From: Isoptericola cucumis | Lineage (GTDB): Bacteria; Actinomycetota; Actinomycetes; Actinomycetales; Cellulomonadaceae | Assembly: GCF_014635665.1 (NCBI RefSeq) | Contig: NZ_BMDG01000011.1 | Location: 1 to 64,000, forward strand | Direction: 5' to 3' | DNA length: 64,000 nt | Shown here: positions 7,919 to 16,331 of the stretch, in pieces | Layout of the letters: each line of letters opens with the position of its first letter | How positions within the stretch are numbered: position 1 is the stretch's first letter | Notes under the pieces: model-generated | Databases searched by the model: none | Seen by the model: only the letters and a program-made list of their open reading frames with translations | What the model was told of the DNA's origin: nothing | Program-made: the position numbers and the translations under genes

Positions 7919-8755
7919 TCATCGAAGTCGCCTGAAGTGGAACGTGAGGCCGTCCGCATCCGGGGTGATGGTGACGTCAGGGTGCAGGTGGGAGATGGCG
8001 CGAGCCGCGGCCCGCAGCTGCTCGTGGAAGCGTCGCTCTCGGCTGGAGCGGCTTCCGAAGGTCTCGGTGAACTCGCGGTAGGTGCTGTGCCATCGCAGGT
8101 CGTCGCGTTGTTGACGTTCTCGGCACGACCACAGGTAGAGGTCGGTGCGCAGAGGTGAACTGCCGAGCAGCTTGAGCACGTGCAGGTCCACGGGTACGGG
8201 TGCGCTGGTAATGGAGGTGAAGAAGCCGCTGGACAGCGTGATGGCGATCTCGGTGTCGTCTCCGTTCGCTACCCAGGTGCCGTGCCGTGTCGAGTCGAAG
8301 GTGTAGTGCTCAGCGATGGGGAAGGTCGTCCCCTTGACGGCTGTGCCGTCTGCTCGGGCAGTCGAGTCCTGGATGTGGACGGTCGCGCCAGCGAGACGGG
8401 CGAGCTGGTCAGCGAGTCGGTGCTGGCTGCGGCCGTCGATAGCCTGGCCGATTGCCCGAGCGAACTCGGAACGCGAACTTCCGGCCTTGAGATGACGTGA
8501 TCCGGTCGCGACCGCGGTGGTAGCCATCCAGGCGAGTAGGCGGCGTGGCAGTACTCCGTAGGGAAACAGATCGCCGCCCATGAGGCTGCCCGAAGGCGTG
8601 GGGTCAATGGTGGCGATGCGACCGTCGTGCTGTTGTTGCCATCGGGCGAAAGGGCCGGGGTCTCGGTAGGGGAGCATGAACTCGGCGAATACGGCCGGGT
8701 AGTAGCCCGGGGCGGTGGCCCGTCTGCGGTTGGTCGGGGCGGGTTGAAGGCGCAT
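7919..8755 (-). CDS. RepA-like plasmid replication initiator in the transposition operon
   Basis: A 278-residue protein. The block from LFPYGVLPRRLLAWMATTAV to SRSEFARAIG (about residues 63-100) matches the core motif of RepA proteins of pRO1600-type plasmids, in which initiators bind iterons through winged helices. The following region (NGDDTEIAITLSSGFFTSI) and the C-terminal WHSTYREFTETFGS resemble the second winged helix. Its ATG lies only 12 bases after the stop of the second tniQ gene, so it is almost surely co-transcribed with the Tn7-like genes. It may be a true initiator, meaning the element came from or can exist as a plasmid, or a DNA-binding protein recruited for target choice. I see no obvious iteron array next to it. 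Confidence 0.65.
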   Translation of the reverse strand: MRLQPAPTNRRRATAPGYYPAVFAEFMLPYRDPGPFARWQQQHDGRIATIDPTPSGSLMGGDLFPYGVLPRRLLAWMATTAVATGSRHLKAGSSRSEFARAIGQAIDGRSQHRLADQLARLAGATVHIQDSTARADGTAVKGTTFPIAEHYTFDSTRHGTWVANGDDTEIAITLSSGFFTSITSAPVPVDLHVLKLLGSSPLRTDLYLWSCRERQQRDDLRWHSTYREFTETFGSRSSRERRFHEQLRAAARAISHLHPDVTITPDADGLTFHFRRLR

Positions 8756-8767
8756 GGGGCTCCGGGT

Positions 8768-10426
8768 CTACGTGTTGGTGATCGAGGCGAGGGAAGTCGC
8801 GGCCTGCGGGCTGAGGGCTGCTTCGAACTGTCGATAGGCGGTGCGTGCTGGCCGGTCGGGAGGGTCGGGCCATCCGGGGCTGGTGCTCAGCAGTCCACCT
8901 GCCACGTGGCACCACAGCCAGGTCACTGCGTACGGCAGGGAGGATTTGCGCGTTCCGGGCCGCTGCGCCGAGGACCACGGCAGGAACCAGTCGGGGTGCT
9001 GGGCCTTTTCGTGTACGAGGTCTTCCAGGTGGCAGCGGTCCTCGTGCAAGTCAGAGACGATGCAACGCAGGGCGCGGTCAAGGTCGCGGGCGGCGAGCGG
9101 GTTGCGGGTGCTGATCGCTCGGGCGGTGTTCGTGCCGTGCTGGGGAGGCACGCCGAGGATGTCGGCGGCCGCTGCCCAGGTCAGCGTGGGGTCATGGTGG
9201 CGGACGAGGCACAGTGCGAGGAAGTGTCGGGGCGTTTCGCCTCTGGTGCGGAACAGGTGGGCCGCGTGCCTCTGGTAGACCGGCTCGGGCACTGCTTGTG
9301 GGATCCGGTCGATGTCAACGACGAGGGGGCTCGCTCGTAGGGCGTGGCTGATGCGCTGGTGGGGCGCGAGGGCGGTCATACACAGGCGTGTCAGGGTCGG
9401 TGTCATCCGGGTGCGGTCGGCGAGCCAGCCGAGCCGGGAGTCCGTCGTCGTCGGGGCCGCCATGATCCAGGGATGCAGGGCGGCTGCCGCCTCGTCGAGA
9501 TGCTCGTTGGTGATGATGGCCTCGGCGGTCGCCAGAGCTCGGGATCTTGTCGTCGGCGACGTGGGCGGGTGCACGCTCCATCGCACCGGACCGTGCTGAC
9601 CGATCGGGTGCGACCCTGCGGGACCGCGTTCGGTGGGTGTGGTCTTCCGCCGAGCGCTCTCGGTCAGTAGGTCTTCTCGCCAGCCGGCCAAGCCAGCGCC
9701 ACCTGGGGTTGATGCGAGGGCGAGGAGCAGGACGGTCAGTGCCCACACGTCGAGGAGGTAGCTCGACGGAGTGCACGGAGACCCGAGCACGGCCGGTGCG
9801 GCGCCGCAAAGCGCGATGTCGTGGCGGGTTTGGCGGGTGATGCACGCATCATGGGCACGTTGAGGGTGCAGGGCGCTGAGATCGGCGTCGCAGTGGCCGT
9901 AACCGGGAAGCGGGTTGAGGCAGCGAGTCCCGGGCGCCGGACGCAGAGCGGTGTGGGGGTGGTCGAGAAGGCGGCGCCCGCAAGCTGGGCATTGTTCGAC
10001 CAGATAGCAGCCGTGCCGGGTGCACACGGTCGTGCTGGGCAGCCTCCACTGCAGCTGCCAGAAGCCATCGTCAGCAAGACACTGGGGGCACGCCGCAGAT
10101 CCCGTCGCGCGGATCCATCCGCGAGCCGCGACGCGCCGCCACGTCGACCAATGCTCGGGATCGAGGTCGCGCAGCTCGACAAGTCCGGTGCCGTCGAACC
10201 GCTCGACGGTCGCAGACCGGACAACGGCACCGCTCACGCCAGCGAGCTCGGCAACCCGGGCAACCACGCGGCCGGTGGGCTTGATGCTGAGGAAACGAAG
10301 CGGACCAGCGTCCTGGGTGATCAGGGAGGTCAGCTGGCCCGACGACATCGCATTCAATGCAGCCAAGTGTTCGAGCCAGTCCTGGATGCACTGGCCAGGC
10401 TGCGGGGCCGTGCGTACGGGCAGCAT
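8768..10426 (-). CDS. tniQ: TniQ/TnsD-family target-selection protein (second copy)
   Basis: A 552-residue TniQ-family protein. The N-terminal TniQ domain opens with LPVRTAPQPGQCIQDWLEHLA. It is followed by a zinc-finger array with C113-x2-C116, C135, H138, C140 and C146-x2-C149, the spacing seen in TniQ/TnsD. The long C-terminal part (150-552) is TnsD-like in length and should hold helix-turn-helix DNA-binding segments, for example around LTWAAAADILGVPPQ. In Tn7, TnsD binds the attachment site and recruits TnsC. The start ATG overlaps the upstream tniQ stop by one base. Being the longer TnsD-like copy, it is the better candidate for recognising a fixed chromosomal site. Confidence 0.85.
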   Translation of the reverse strand: MLPVRTAPQPGQCIQDWLEHLAALNAMSSGQLTSLITQDAGPLRFLSIKPTGRVVARVAELAGVSGAVVRSATVERFDGTGLVELRDLDPEHWSTWRRVAARGWIRATGSAACPQCLADDGFWQLQWRLPSTTVCTRHGCYLVEQCPACGRRLLDHPHTALRPAPGTRCLNPLPGYGHCDADLSALHPQRAHDACITRQTRHDIALCGAAPAVLGSPCTPSSYLLDVWALTVLLLALASTPGGAGLAGWREDLLTESARRKTTPTERGPAGSHPIGQHGPVRWSVHPPTSPTTRSRALATAEAIITNEHLDEAAAALHPWIMAAPTTTDSRLGWLADRTRMTPTLTRLCMTALAPHQRISHALRASPLVVDIDRIPQAVPEPVYQRHAAHLFRTRGETPRHFLALCLVRHHDPTLTWAAAADILGVPPQHGTNTARAISTRNPLAARDLDRALRCIVSDLHEDRCHLEDLVHEKAQHPDWFLPWSSAQRPGTRKSSLPYAVTWLWCHVAGGLLSTSPGWPDPPDRPARTAYRQFEAALSPQAATSLASITNT

Positions 10427-11910
10427 CAGGCGCTCCGGTCTTGAGCGGGGACTGCGGGCGACGGAACGTTCACCGCGGGCGGGTCGACGGCGTGAAGGTG
10501 CTCATCGACGGCGTCCAGCAGCTGGAGGCGCTGCTCGGGGTTGAGGGCTTCGTCGAGCACGCGGACGTCGGCCAGCGTGACCTCGTTGGCCGGACCGGGC
10601 GTCAGGTGCAGCCTGCACCAGGCGGCCAGGACGACGTCGCTTGCGGGCGGCAGGTTGGGGACCTTGCGACGCAGACTCGTGAGCAGTCCCGTGGGGGTGG
10701 CGAATCGTTGCCGTAGGTCGTGGTGGTCGACGAGACCCTGTCCGATCAGGTGTTCGGCGGTACGCGCCACGTGCGCTGCCCGCATCGCGTCGATGCCGGC
10801 GTCTTGGAGCGCCCGGTGTCGACGGCTCCGTGTCAGAAGACCGAGGTCGCGCCGCGCGCGAGCCTCGGCGCCGGGGTCGTGCCATCGTCCGGACAGCAGG
10901 ATGTGCAGGATGACGGCGCGGCGCTCCAGCTCTCGGCGATAGTCGCGGGTCGGTACGAGGGCGTCGGCTTCCTCGACGGGCCAGGCTGGGAGGTGTCGAG
11001 CTTGGATGCCGGAGGTGCGTTGCAGGCGCTGGATGGTCTTGATCAGGGACGCAAGTACGGGTTGCGTTCGTGAGCTCGGGACGTTGGGCAAGGCTGGGCG
11101 CGCAGCCCAAGGCACTCCGGCGTTGTGCCGGCGCACGAGTGCTCTGGCTGCGTCGCTGTGGTGTCCGTCGAGTCGCTCGACCGCTTCTCCTTGCAGCTGG
11201 CGTTGGCGCTGTGGATCAGCCAGTGCTCTGGCGCATTCGAGGACGACGATCGCGGCGTCGCTCGGCGTGGCTGGCGGGCGTCGACTCCAGTCAGTGCGAG
11301 GTTGCGGCAGCTGCGTCCGCAGGTCATGCTCCCAGGCGGGAAGTTTCGGCCACTGCGTGTCGGACGACGCGGCGACGATCTCGCACAGCAGGTAGAGGTT
11401 TGCGAAGCGGCGCTGAACGCTGCCAGAGCGGAGGCGGTCGGGTTCGAGGTCCTGGGCGATCAGAGCCTGCGCCTGCCGGGCTGCCGTGTCTGGCGCCCCG
11501 ATCTCCGGCATGCCGTGGGCGTCGGCGCCGCTTGTCGAAAGCAGGGAGGGGCACTGCAGGCACAAAGGGTGTAGTGCGAGGTGCCAGCGTCGTAGCACTG
11601 CTCCACCTCGCCAGGTGCACCGAGGGCATCTCCAGGGATACCGGCCGTGTATCCAGGTGCGCTGCGTCCGCCCCGTTTCTCCGATCAGTACTGGCGGGTA
11701 GGTCGACAGCGTCAGGGCCGTCACCTGCTCGGGAGGTAGGTCCAGTAGTTCGGCCAGGCGAGCGGCGGCTCGGTGTTCGGATCGCAAGCCTCCCGTCGTG
11801 GGTAGACCGAGTTGATGAGGGTGCAGGCCGTTGCTGGCGGCGACCCGGGTCGTCAGGGACGAGATCGTCTCGTCGTGCTCGGGCGCCGGGCGTACGGGTA
11901 GCGCTGTCAT
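10426..11910 (-). CDS. tniQ: TniQ-family target-selection protein (first copy)
   Basis: A 494-residue TniQ-family protein. The N-terminal domain reads ALPVRPAPEHDETISSLTTRVA, the usual TniQ opening of a short PxR motif and then a helix. A shortened zinc finger follows, with C95-x2-C98 and C117-x2-C120 around a histidine-rich loop (RRWHLALHPLC). The rest is helical with many Arg residues (LARRHN, RRELERRAVIL), as expected for a DNA-binding tail. The ATG overlaps the tnsC stop by four bases. Elements with two TniQ proteins usually use them for two target pathways, for instance a fixed chromosomal site and mobile plasmids. Which is which here is inference. Confidence 0.82.
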   Translation of the reverse strand: MTALPVRPAPEHDETISSLTTRVAASNGLHPHQLGLPTTGGLRSEHRAAARLAELLDLPPEQVTALTLSTYPPVLIGETGRTQRTWIHGRYPWRCPRCTWRGGAVLRRWHLALHPLCLQCPSLLSTSGADAHGMPEIGAPDTAARQAQALIAQDLEPDRLRSGSVQRRFANLYLLCEIVAASSDTQWPKLPAWEHDLRTQLPQPRTDWSRRPPATPSDAAIVVLECARALADPQRQRQLQGEAVERLDGHHSDAARALVRRHNAGVPWAARPALPNVPSSRTQPVLASLIKTIQRLQRTSGIQARHLPAWPVEEADALVPTRDYRRELERRAVILHILLSGRWHDPGAEARARRDLGLLTRSRRHRALQDAGIDAMRAAHVARTAEHLIGQGLVDHHDLRQRFATPTGLLTSLRRKVPNLPPASDVVLAAWCRLHLTPGPANEVTLADVRVLDEALNPEQRLQLLDAVDEHLHAVDPPAVNVPSPAVPAQDRSA

Positions 11911-12983
11911 GGGGCGTGCACCTCCACGCTCGCTGCCTGCGCGGCGCGGGTTGTGACAGGTTGGCGCAGGCGGGGTGCGGCGGCCTGTGCCCGTCGGGAC
12001 AGCTGGGAGCGTTCCAGGTCGGCGGTGCGTATGGTCCAGGTGTCTTCTTGCGCGGCGATGTATGCGGCGTCGGCGATGAGCCGGGCGACGTCGCCGAGGT
12101 ATCCCTGGGTGAGTCTCCAGACGCGTGGCGCATGGTGCCCGGCCAGAATCCCTGGCATGGCCGTCGGGAGATAGGGCAGGACGAGTCTCTCGACGCCGGC
12201 GAGGGTGGATTGCCAGGTCGCGACCTCGACGGGAGTGTCGATGGTGCAGGCCTTCAGGCTGATCGTGCGTAGCCGTCCTGCCATCTGGGGGTCGTGGAAG
12301 ATCGCGCCGTCCTCGAGGTTGGCGCCCACCAGGACCATCGTCGCTCCGCGCTGTCCGAGCATGGTGTTGACGTGCTTGAGGTGATCAAGGACGTCGCGGG
12401 CGTCCTGGTGCCGGAGGTTGAGCAGATTGGTGTCGTCGACGACGAGCAGCCGCACCCGGTGGGCGTCGAGAATGCGGTGGATTCGCGCGGTCAGGTCGTG
12501 AATCGCTCCGCTGATCGGGTAGCCGAAGTACTGCAGCAGCTGGATGTTGAAGGCACGCACCTTCGACGCCGCCCCGAGGTCGAGCCAGACCACGGGGATT
12601 TCGTCGGCGACGATGCCGACCTCTCGATGCCAGGTTGGCATCTGGCTGTGGTGGAGACGGTCTCCGATGATCTGGCGGTACTGATCTTGCGCCCAGGTGC
12701 GCACCAGCGTGGACTTGCCGACGGCGAACGGAGCGCTCACGGCGATGACGTCTTTGGCGGCCGGTGTGCTGACGGCGTTGTCCTCGACGAGGTCGGTCAA
12801 GGTCGTACGCGCCTGGACGATGGCCGGTGTCTCGAAGCGGAGGCTGCGCATCCATCGTCGGCGGTGTTGGAGGTACCTCGTGCGGCTGCTGTCGCTCATG
12901 GCGCGCAGCTGCGTGATCGCCTTGACCGGCGGAGCGATGAGCGGTTTCGCTCGGGCCTGGTCGTGCCACAGGCGTGCGGTCAT
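11907..12983 (-). CDS. tnsC: TnsC/TniB-like AAA+ transposition ATPase
   Basis: A 358-residue AAA+ ATPase from the ATG at 12983, which overlaps the tnsB stop by one base; a longer frame runs back into tnsB and is less likely. Walker A is SAPFAVGKST and Walker B is RLLVVDDTNLL. The nearby stretch HQDARDVLDHLKHVN and the sensor VGANLEDGAIF fit the TniB/TnsC family. In Tn7-like systems this protein polymerises on DNA at the site marked by TniQ and activates the TnsAB transposase, giving target immunity. The N-terminal 80 residues are basic (RYLQHRRRWMRSLRFETP), as in TniB proteins. Confidence 0.9.
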   Translation of the reverse strand: MTARLWHDQARAKPLIAPPVKAITQLRAMSDSSRTRYLQHRRRWMRSLRFETPAIVQARTTLTDLVEDNAVSTPAAKDVIAVSAPFAVGKSTLVRTWAQDQYRQIIGDRLHHSQMPTWHREVGIVADEIPVVWLDLGAASKVRAFNIQLLQYFGYPISGAIHDLTARIHRILDAHRVRLLVVDDTNLLNLRHQDARDVLDHLKHVNTMLGQRGATMVLVGANLEDGAIFHDPQMAGRLRTISLKACTIDTPVEVATWQSTLAGVERLVLPYLPTAMPGILAGHHAPRVWRLTQGYLGDVARLIADAAYIAAQEDTWTIRTADLERSQLSRRAQAAAPRLRQPVTTRAAQAASVEVHAP

Positions 12984-15193
12984 CAGTCCTCGCCCTCCCG
13001 TACTTCCGGCGTGTAGGGCCAGGACTCTGCCCACATCGAGTAGGACTCGGTGGCACGGGCGACGGTCGGTGCGTTGACCGCGGCATGCGGTGTCGTGATC
13101 TCGGCGACCGCGCGCGCGATCTCCGCTTCGGCATGGTCACGGCGCGCGGCCTCATGGCGGAGCGTGGCCGCGGAGAGCCGCTTCTTCCAGTCTCGGGGGA
13201 CGGTCGCGAGCAGACTGCCGAGCTCGGTGATGATCTCGTCCTCTACGGAGGCCTGGGACAGGCGTATGCCCGACTTCCGACGCAGGACCGTGCCGCGGAT
13301 GTGCTGGACGAGTGTCGCGGTCATCGGGGCATCGACCAGGTGGGCCTTGCGCCAAGGCACCTCGACGATGCGGTCGGTGTCCGGGTGCCGGAACCACACG
13401 CGACTGACGTCGTGCGGGTCGTAGTGGAAGGGCATGGCACGGTCCTCGGCGCGAAACGTGCCCTTCGGGACCGAGCGCAGCCCTTCCAGCTCTGGGCTGT
13501 CGTAGGTCAGGTTCGACAACTCAACCCCGGACTGGCCCACTGTGGCCCATCGGACCGGCAGGAAGTCGTAGAGCAGGTCTGGCCGTTGGGGAACGTGTAG
13601 TCGTCCGGTGATCTTGAGCAGCGCGTCGAACATGTCGATGGGCCGCATGTCGATGCGTTCAGTCCCGGGCAGTTGCAGGCCCTGGTGCGGGGTGCGGTGG
13701 TAGTCCAGGACGATCCAGCGGCGCAGGAACTTCTCCAGCTCGGGCCCTGTGAGCAAGGCCGTCGCGTCAGAGTCACCCGTTCCCACGGTCCGACCCCGTT
13801 GGGCGACGTTTCGGCCCTTGTAGCCTGGAAGCTGTTGCAGGCCCCGCTGCAGGGTCTCGTGATAGCGCTCGAGGATGCCGTTGTCGAGAGGCCGGCGCGT
13901 GCGCGACAGGGGTAGGTCGATGCCGAAGCGGTCCAACAGGTCTCGGAAGACCTGCGAGACGAAGATCGAACCGTGGTCTGCACGAACTGACATCGGTCGA
14001 ACGCCGGGCACCACGTGCTCGCCCTGCATGCCGGGCGCGGTTCGCAGCGATCGGCAGGTGCGCGGACAGGTCACCTCCACACCCGAGCAGTCCGGATCCG
14101 CCTCCGGGTCGTCCGGGAAGAACTCGATCCGCTCCGGCACTCCCGCCCATGCCCAGTCGGACACCTCGGTACCCGCCACGACTTGGGAGAACGGTCGGAG
14201 CACGTCGTACATCAGCAGTGACGCATCGTGCGAGTCCGCACTCATCGGGACCACGCGCAGCGCCAGGATCATGCGTGTGGCCAGGTCCATCGCGGAGATG
14301 ATCTCGACCGAGCAGGCGCCGCCACGCACCGGGCACCAGACCATGACGTCGGAACGTGTGACGTCGATCGCCACGACCTGCCCGGGAACCATCGCCGCAT
14401 ACGACTGGGTCCCGGATACCCCTCTGAGCTTGTTGGAACGTTGAGCACGGGTCGTGACACCACGAACTCTCATCAGATGCGCGACGAACCGTCCCGAAGC
14501 TCGCTGCGGCGCCGCGATGTCGTGACCCGCCTCGTGCAGGCGCACCTTGATACGCCGGTGCACTTCCCGCAGGTTCACAGTTGACGCGTCACCGTCGAAC
14601 TCACTCACGACCTCCTGCGCCGCCTGGCGCCAGACCAGCGGGATCGTCGAGAACACCTCGGTCGAGCGGGACCGACGTTGATCCACCAGGCCGAGCAATC
14701 CTCCCTCGCGCGCGGCCCTCACCCAGTTCTGCACTGTCCTGATTCCGATGGTGCCGAGGTCCCGGCCCCCGGCACGGTCCGTGGATGACTCGTGTCGCAG
14801 CAGCTTGGCCATCCGCTCGCATCGGGCCGTCAGGCTGACACCCGATGCCGGATCGAAGGTGCTGTTGGGCTCTCCATCGAGGGCCAGGTCGGCATGACCA
14901 CGACGAAACCCGGTGACGATCTCCTGGACGACACCAAGCCGGAAGAGCGCCTCACTGCGCACGTCCTCGCCGAGTCGTACCCACTGCCCAGCGAAGCTCA
15001 GCAACGCCGGCTCCTCGAGTCCCCCGGCGTCCAGCGGTTGCATCATCGTCACGTCAGGCCAGGACACCCATTCGACCCGCCCGTGGATGTCGCGTAGCTC
15101 GATGCCCTGCACGTCGACATGGACCACAAGGGCCGTTCCGTCCTCCGTCAGGACCGTGTCGCCGACTTGGAGAACGATCCTGTTCACCTTCAT
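12983..15193 (-). CDS. tnsB: TnsB/TniA-like DDE transposase
   Basis: A 736-residue DDE transposase of the Mu/Tn7/TniA superfamily, starting at the ATG at 15193 that overlaps the tnsA stop by four bases. An N-terminal helix-turn-helix lies near residues 147-165 (TIGIRTVQNWVRAAREGG). The rve-type catalytic core has D277 (VVAIDVT), D406 (VRADHGSIF) and E442 (NGILERYHETL), all three acids being present. The Mu-type beta-barrel and a basic C-terminal tail that would contact TnsC follow. It binds repeats in the element ends and performs 3-prime strand cleavage and joining. A Cys pair near 369-380 (DCSGVEVTCPRTC) inside the core is not typical and may be a small zinc knuckle. Confidence 0.93.
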   Translation of the reverse strand: MKVNRIVLQVGDTVLTEDGTALVVHVDVQGIELRDIHGRVEWVSWPDVTMMQPLDAGGLEEPALLSFAGQWVRLGEDVRSEALFRLGVVQEIVTGFRRGHADLALDGEPNSTFDPASGVSLTARCERMAKLLRHESSTDRAGGRDLGTIGIRTVQNWVRAAREGGLLGLVDQRRSRSTEVFSTIPLVWRQAAQEVVSEFDGDASTVNLREVHRRIKVRLHEAGHDIAAPQRASGRFVAHLMRVRGVTTRAQRSNKLRGVSGTQSYAAMVPGQVVAIDVTRSDVMVWCPVRGGACSVEIISAMDLATRMILALRVVPMSADSHDASLLMYDVLRPFSQVVAGTEVSDWAWAGVPERIEFFPDDPEADPDCSGVEVTCPRTCRSLRTAPGMQGEHVVPGVRPMSVRADHGSIFVSQVFRDLLDRFGIDLPLSRTRRPLDNGILERYHETLQRGLQQLPGYKGRNVAQRGRTVGTGDSDATALLTGPELEKFLRRWIVLDYHRTPHQGLQLPGTERIDMRPIDMFDALLKITGRLHVPQRPDLLYDFLPVRWATVGQSGVELSNLTYDSPELEGLRSVPKGTFRAEDRAMPFHYDPHDVSRVWFRHPDTDRIVEVPWRKAHLVDAPMTATLVQHIRGTVLRRKSGIRLSQASVEDEIITELGSLLATVPRDWKKRLSAATLRHEAARRDHAEAEIARAVAEITTPHAAVNAPTVARATESYSMWAESWPYTPEVREGED

Positions 15194-15960
15194 CGCCCCG
15201 CTCCAGCGAGCCGCACGACGCTGTCCGCGGTGATGCGGGCATCGAGGTCGACGACAAGCTCTGACGTCCACAGCAGATGCCACATCAGCGCGATCGTGTG
15301 CCCGTCACCGGAATCGAGCTGCAACAGCTCTGCGACTGTCGCGCGCTTCCGACACGCCGCCTCCAACCGCAACCGAGCGCCATGGTGTGGCCAGGACGGC
15401 TCCTGACGGAAGGACGCCAGCCACAGCATGTTCAACCGTCGCGCGTCGTGGGCCGTGTCGTACAAGGAGTACTCCCAGCCGACTTCGGTGCAGGCCTGTT
15501 CGGTCAGGCGGGCCTTGTGCAGGAACTTCTCGTCCCTGCGTTCGGACGGCCTGGCGTCCCAGACCACGATCCGGCCGTCGTCGTGTTCACACGCGACGTC
15601 GGGAACGTGCCGGGCTCCGTCAACGAATGTCATGAGGGCCGGCTGCGCGACGATCCACACCACGCCAGGGTCGCGATCGAGCTCACGCGCCAGCTCGTAC
15701 TCCAACCCGGATTCCAGGATCAGTCGAGTTCCCGTGGTCTGACAGTGTGCCTGGACCGGCGCATGGCGCGACATGGAGTCCGCCACCGGTCGACGGACTG
15801 GTGTCAGATCTCGAAGAATCGGTGCACCAGCCTTCCAGTCCCACTCAAAGTCCTGACCTGCAAGATCTCGTACACGCCAAGAGACACACGTTTCAGGTGC
15901 AGGGCTGCTCCAGTTGACGGACACAGTGTTTGAGGCGCATTCTGGACGTGCTGAAGACAT
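15190..15960 (-). CDS. tnsA: TnsA-like heteromeric transposase endonuclease subunit
   Basis: A 256-residue frame. The core reads LILESGLEYELARELDRDPGV, then AQPALMTF, then HVPDVACEHDDGRIVVWDARP, the E...PD...(D/E/Q)xK-like layout of TnsA endonucleases that cut the 5-prime ends. The usual final lysine is replaced by Arg (VWDAR), so catalysis should be tested. The N-terminal block GQDFEWDWKAGAPILRDLTPVRRP resembles the opening of actinobacterial TnsA-like proteins, so I keep the start near 15960; an internal ATG lies at 15774. It is the first gene of the operon and stands nearest the likely right end. Having TnsA points to cut-and-paste rather than copy-in movement. Confidence 0.78.
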   Translation of the reverse strand: MSSARPECASNTVSVNWSSPAPETCVSWRVRDLAGQDFEWDWKAGAPILRDLTPVRRPVADSMSRHAPVQAHCQTTGTRLILESGLEYELARELDRDPGVVWIVAQPALMTFVDGARHVPDVACEHDDGRIVVWDARPSERRDEKFLHKARLTEQACTEVGWEYSLYDTAHDARRLNMLWLASFRQEPSWPHHGARLRLEAACRKRATVAELLQLDSGDGHTIALMWHLLWTSELVVDLDARITADSVVRLAGAGR

Positions 15961-16032
15961 AGGAGTACCCCCAAGTGAGCGGCGGGTGTTTCTTTCCAGC
16001 GGACCGACAACGTCCGCGGTAGCGAGGCGACC

Positions 16033-16060
16033 GGGTCCGAGAGCTGCAACTCTCGGGCCC
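16033..16060. terminator. Hairpin between the RHH gene and tnsA
   Basis: An 11-bp stem (16033-16043 with 16050-16060, one G-U pair) closes a six-base loop. A T-containing tail follows on the plus side. It lies after the stop of the RHH gene and before tnsA, so it may separate the two transcripts or moderate tns expression. Confidence 0.5.
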
Positions 16061-16094
16061 GTTTCGCGTCCTCGGCGTCCTACGCCGATCGACG

Positions 16095-16331
16095 TCAGAC
16101 CATGCGGTCACCGTCCTCGGCGGCGAATCCCCGCCGGAGCACGTCGGCCATGACGACTCGGACGGGACGGCCCAACTCTCGGGAAGTTCGATAGATCCGC
16201 TCAGCGAGCGAGGCCGGGATCTGCGTATCGATGCGCACCGCATCATCGGGGCAGTGCTCACGCAAGCGCGTTGGGGGACGACCGGTACGCGCGGACGGGA
16301 TCACGATCGGACCCTTCGTCTGCTGAGACAT
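16095..16331 (-). CDS. Small ribbon-helix-helix-like DNA-binding protein
   Basis: A 78-residue protein from ATG 16331, preceded by a purine-rich GGGAGGG region. A disordered basic N-terminus leads to a ribbon-helix-helix-like core: strand VRIDTQIPASLAERI, helix YRTSRELGRPVRV, helix VMADVLRRGFAAE. Such proteins are antitoxins or plasmid and transposon repressors. No toxin-like gene sits beside it. It lies between tnsA and the presumed element end, with three short direct repeats just upstream, so a repressor of itself or of transposition is plausible. Family placement is by pattern only. Confidence 0.6.
   Translation of the reverse strand: MSQQTKGPIVIPSARTGRPPTRLREHCPDDAVRIDTQIPASLAERIYRTSRELGRPVRVVMADVLRRGFAAEDGDRMV

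Noticed and set aside
15804-16049. A short minus-strand frame containing AALHLKRVS that echoes the gajA start (MHLKRVT)
   Set aside because: The likeness covers only about ten codons and lies in another frame over the tnsA start; chance is the simplest reading.
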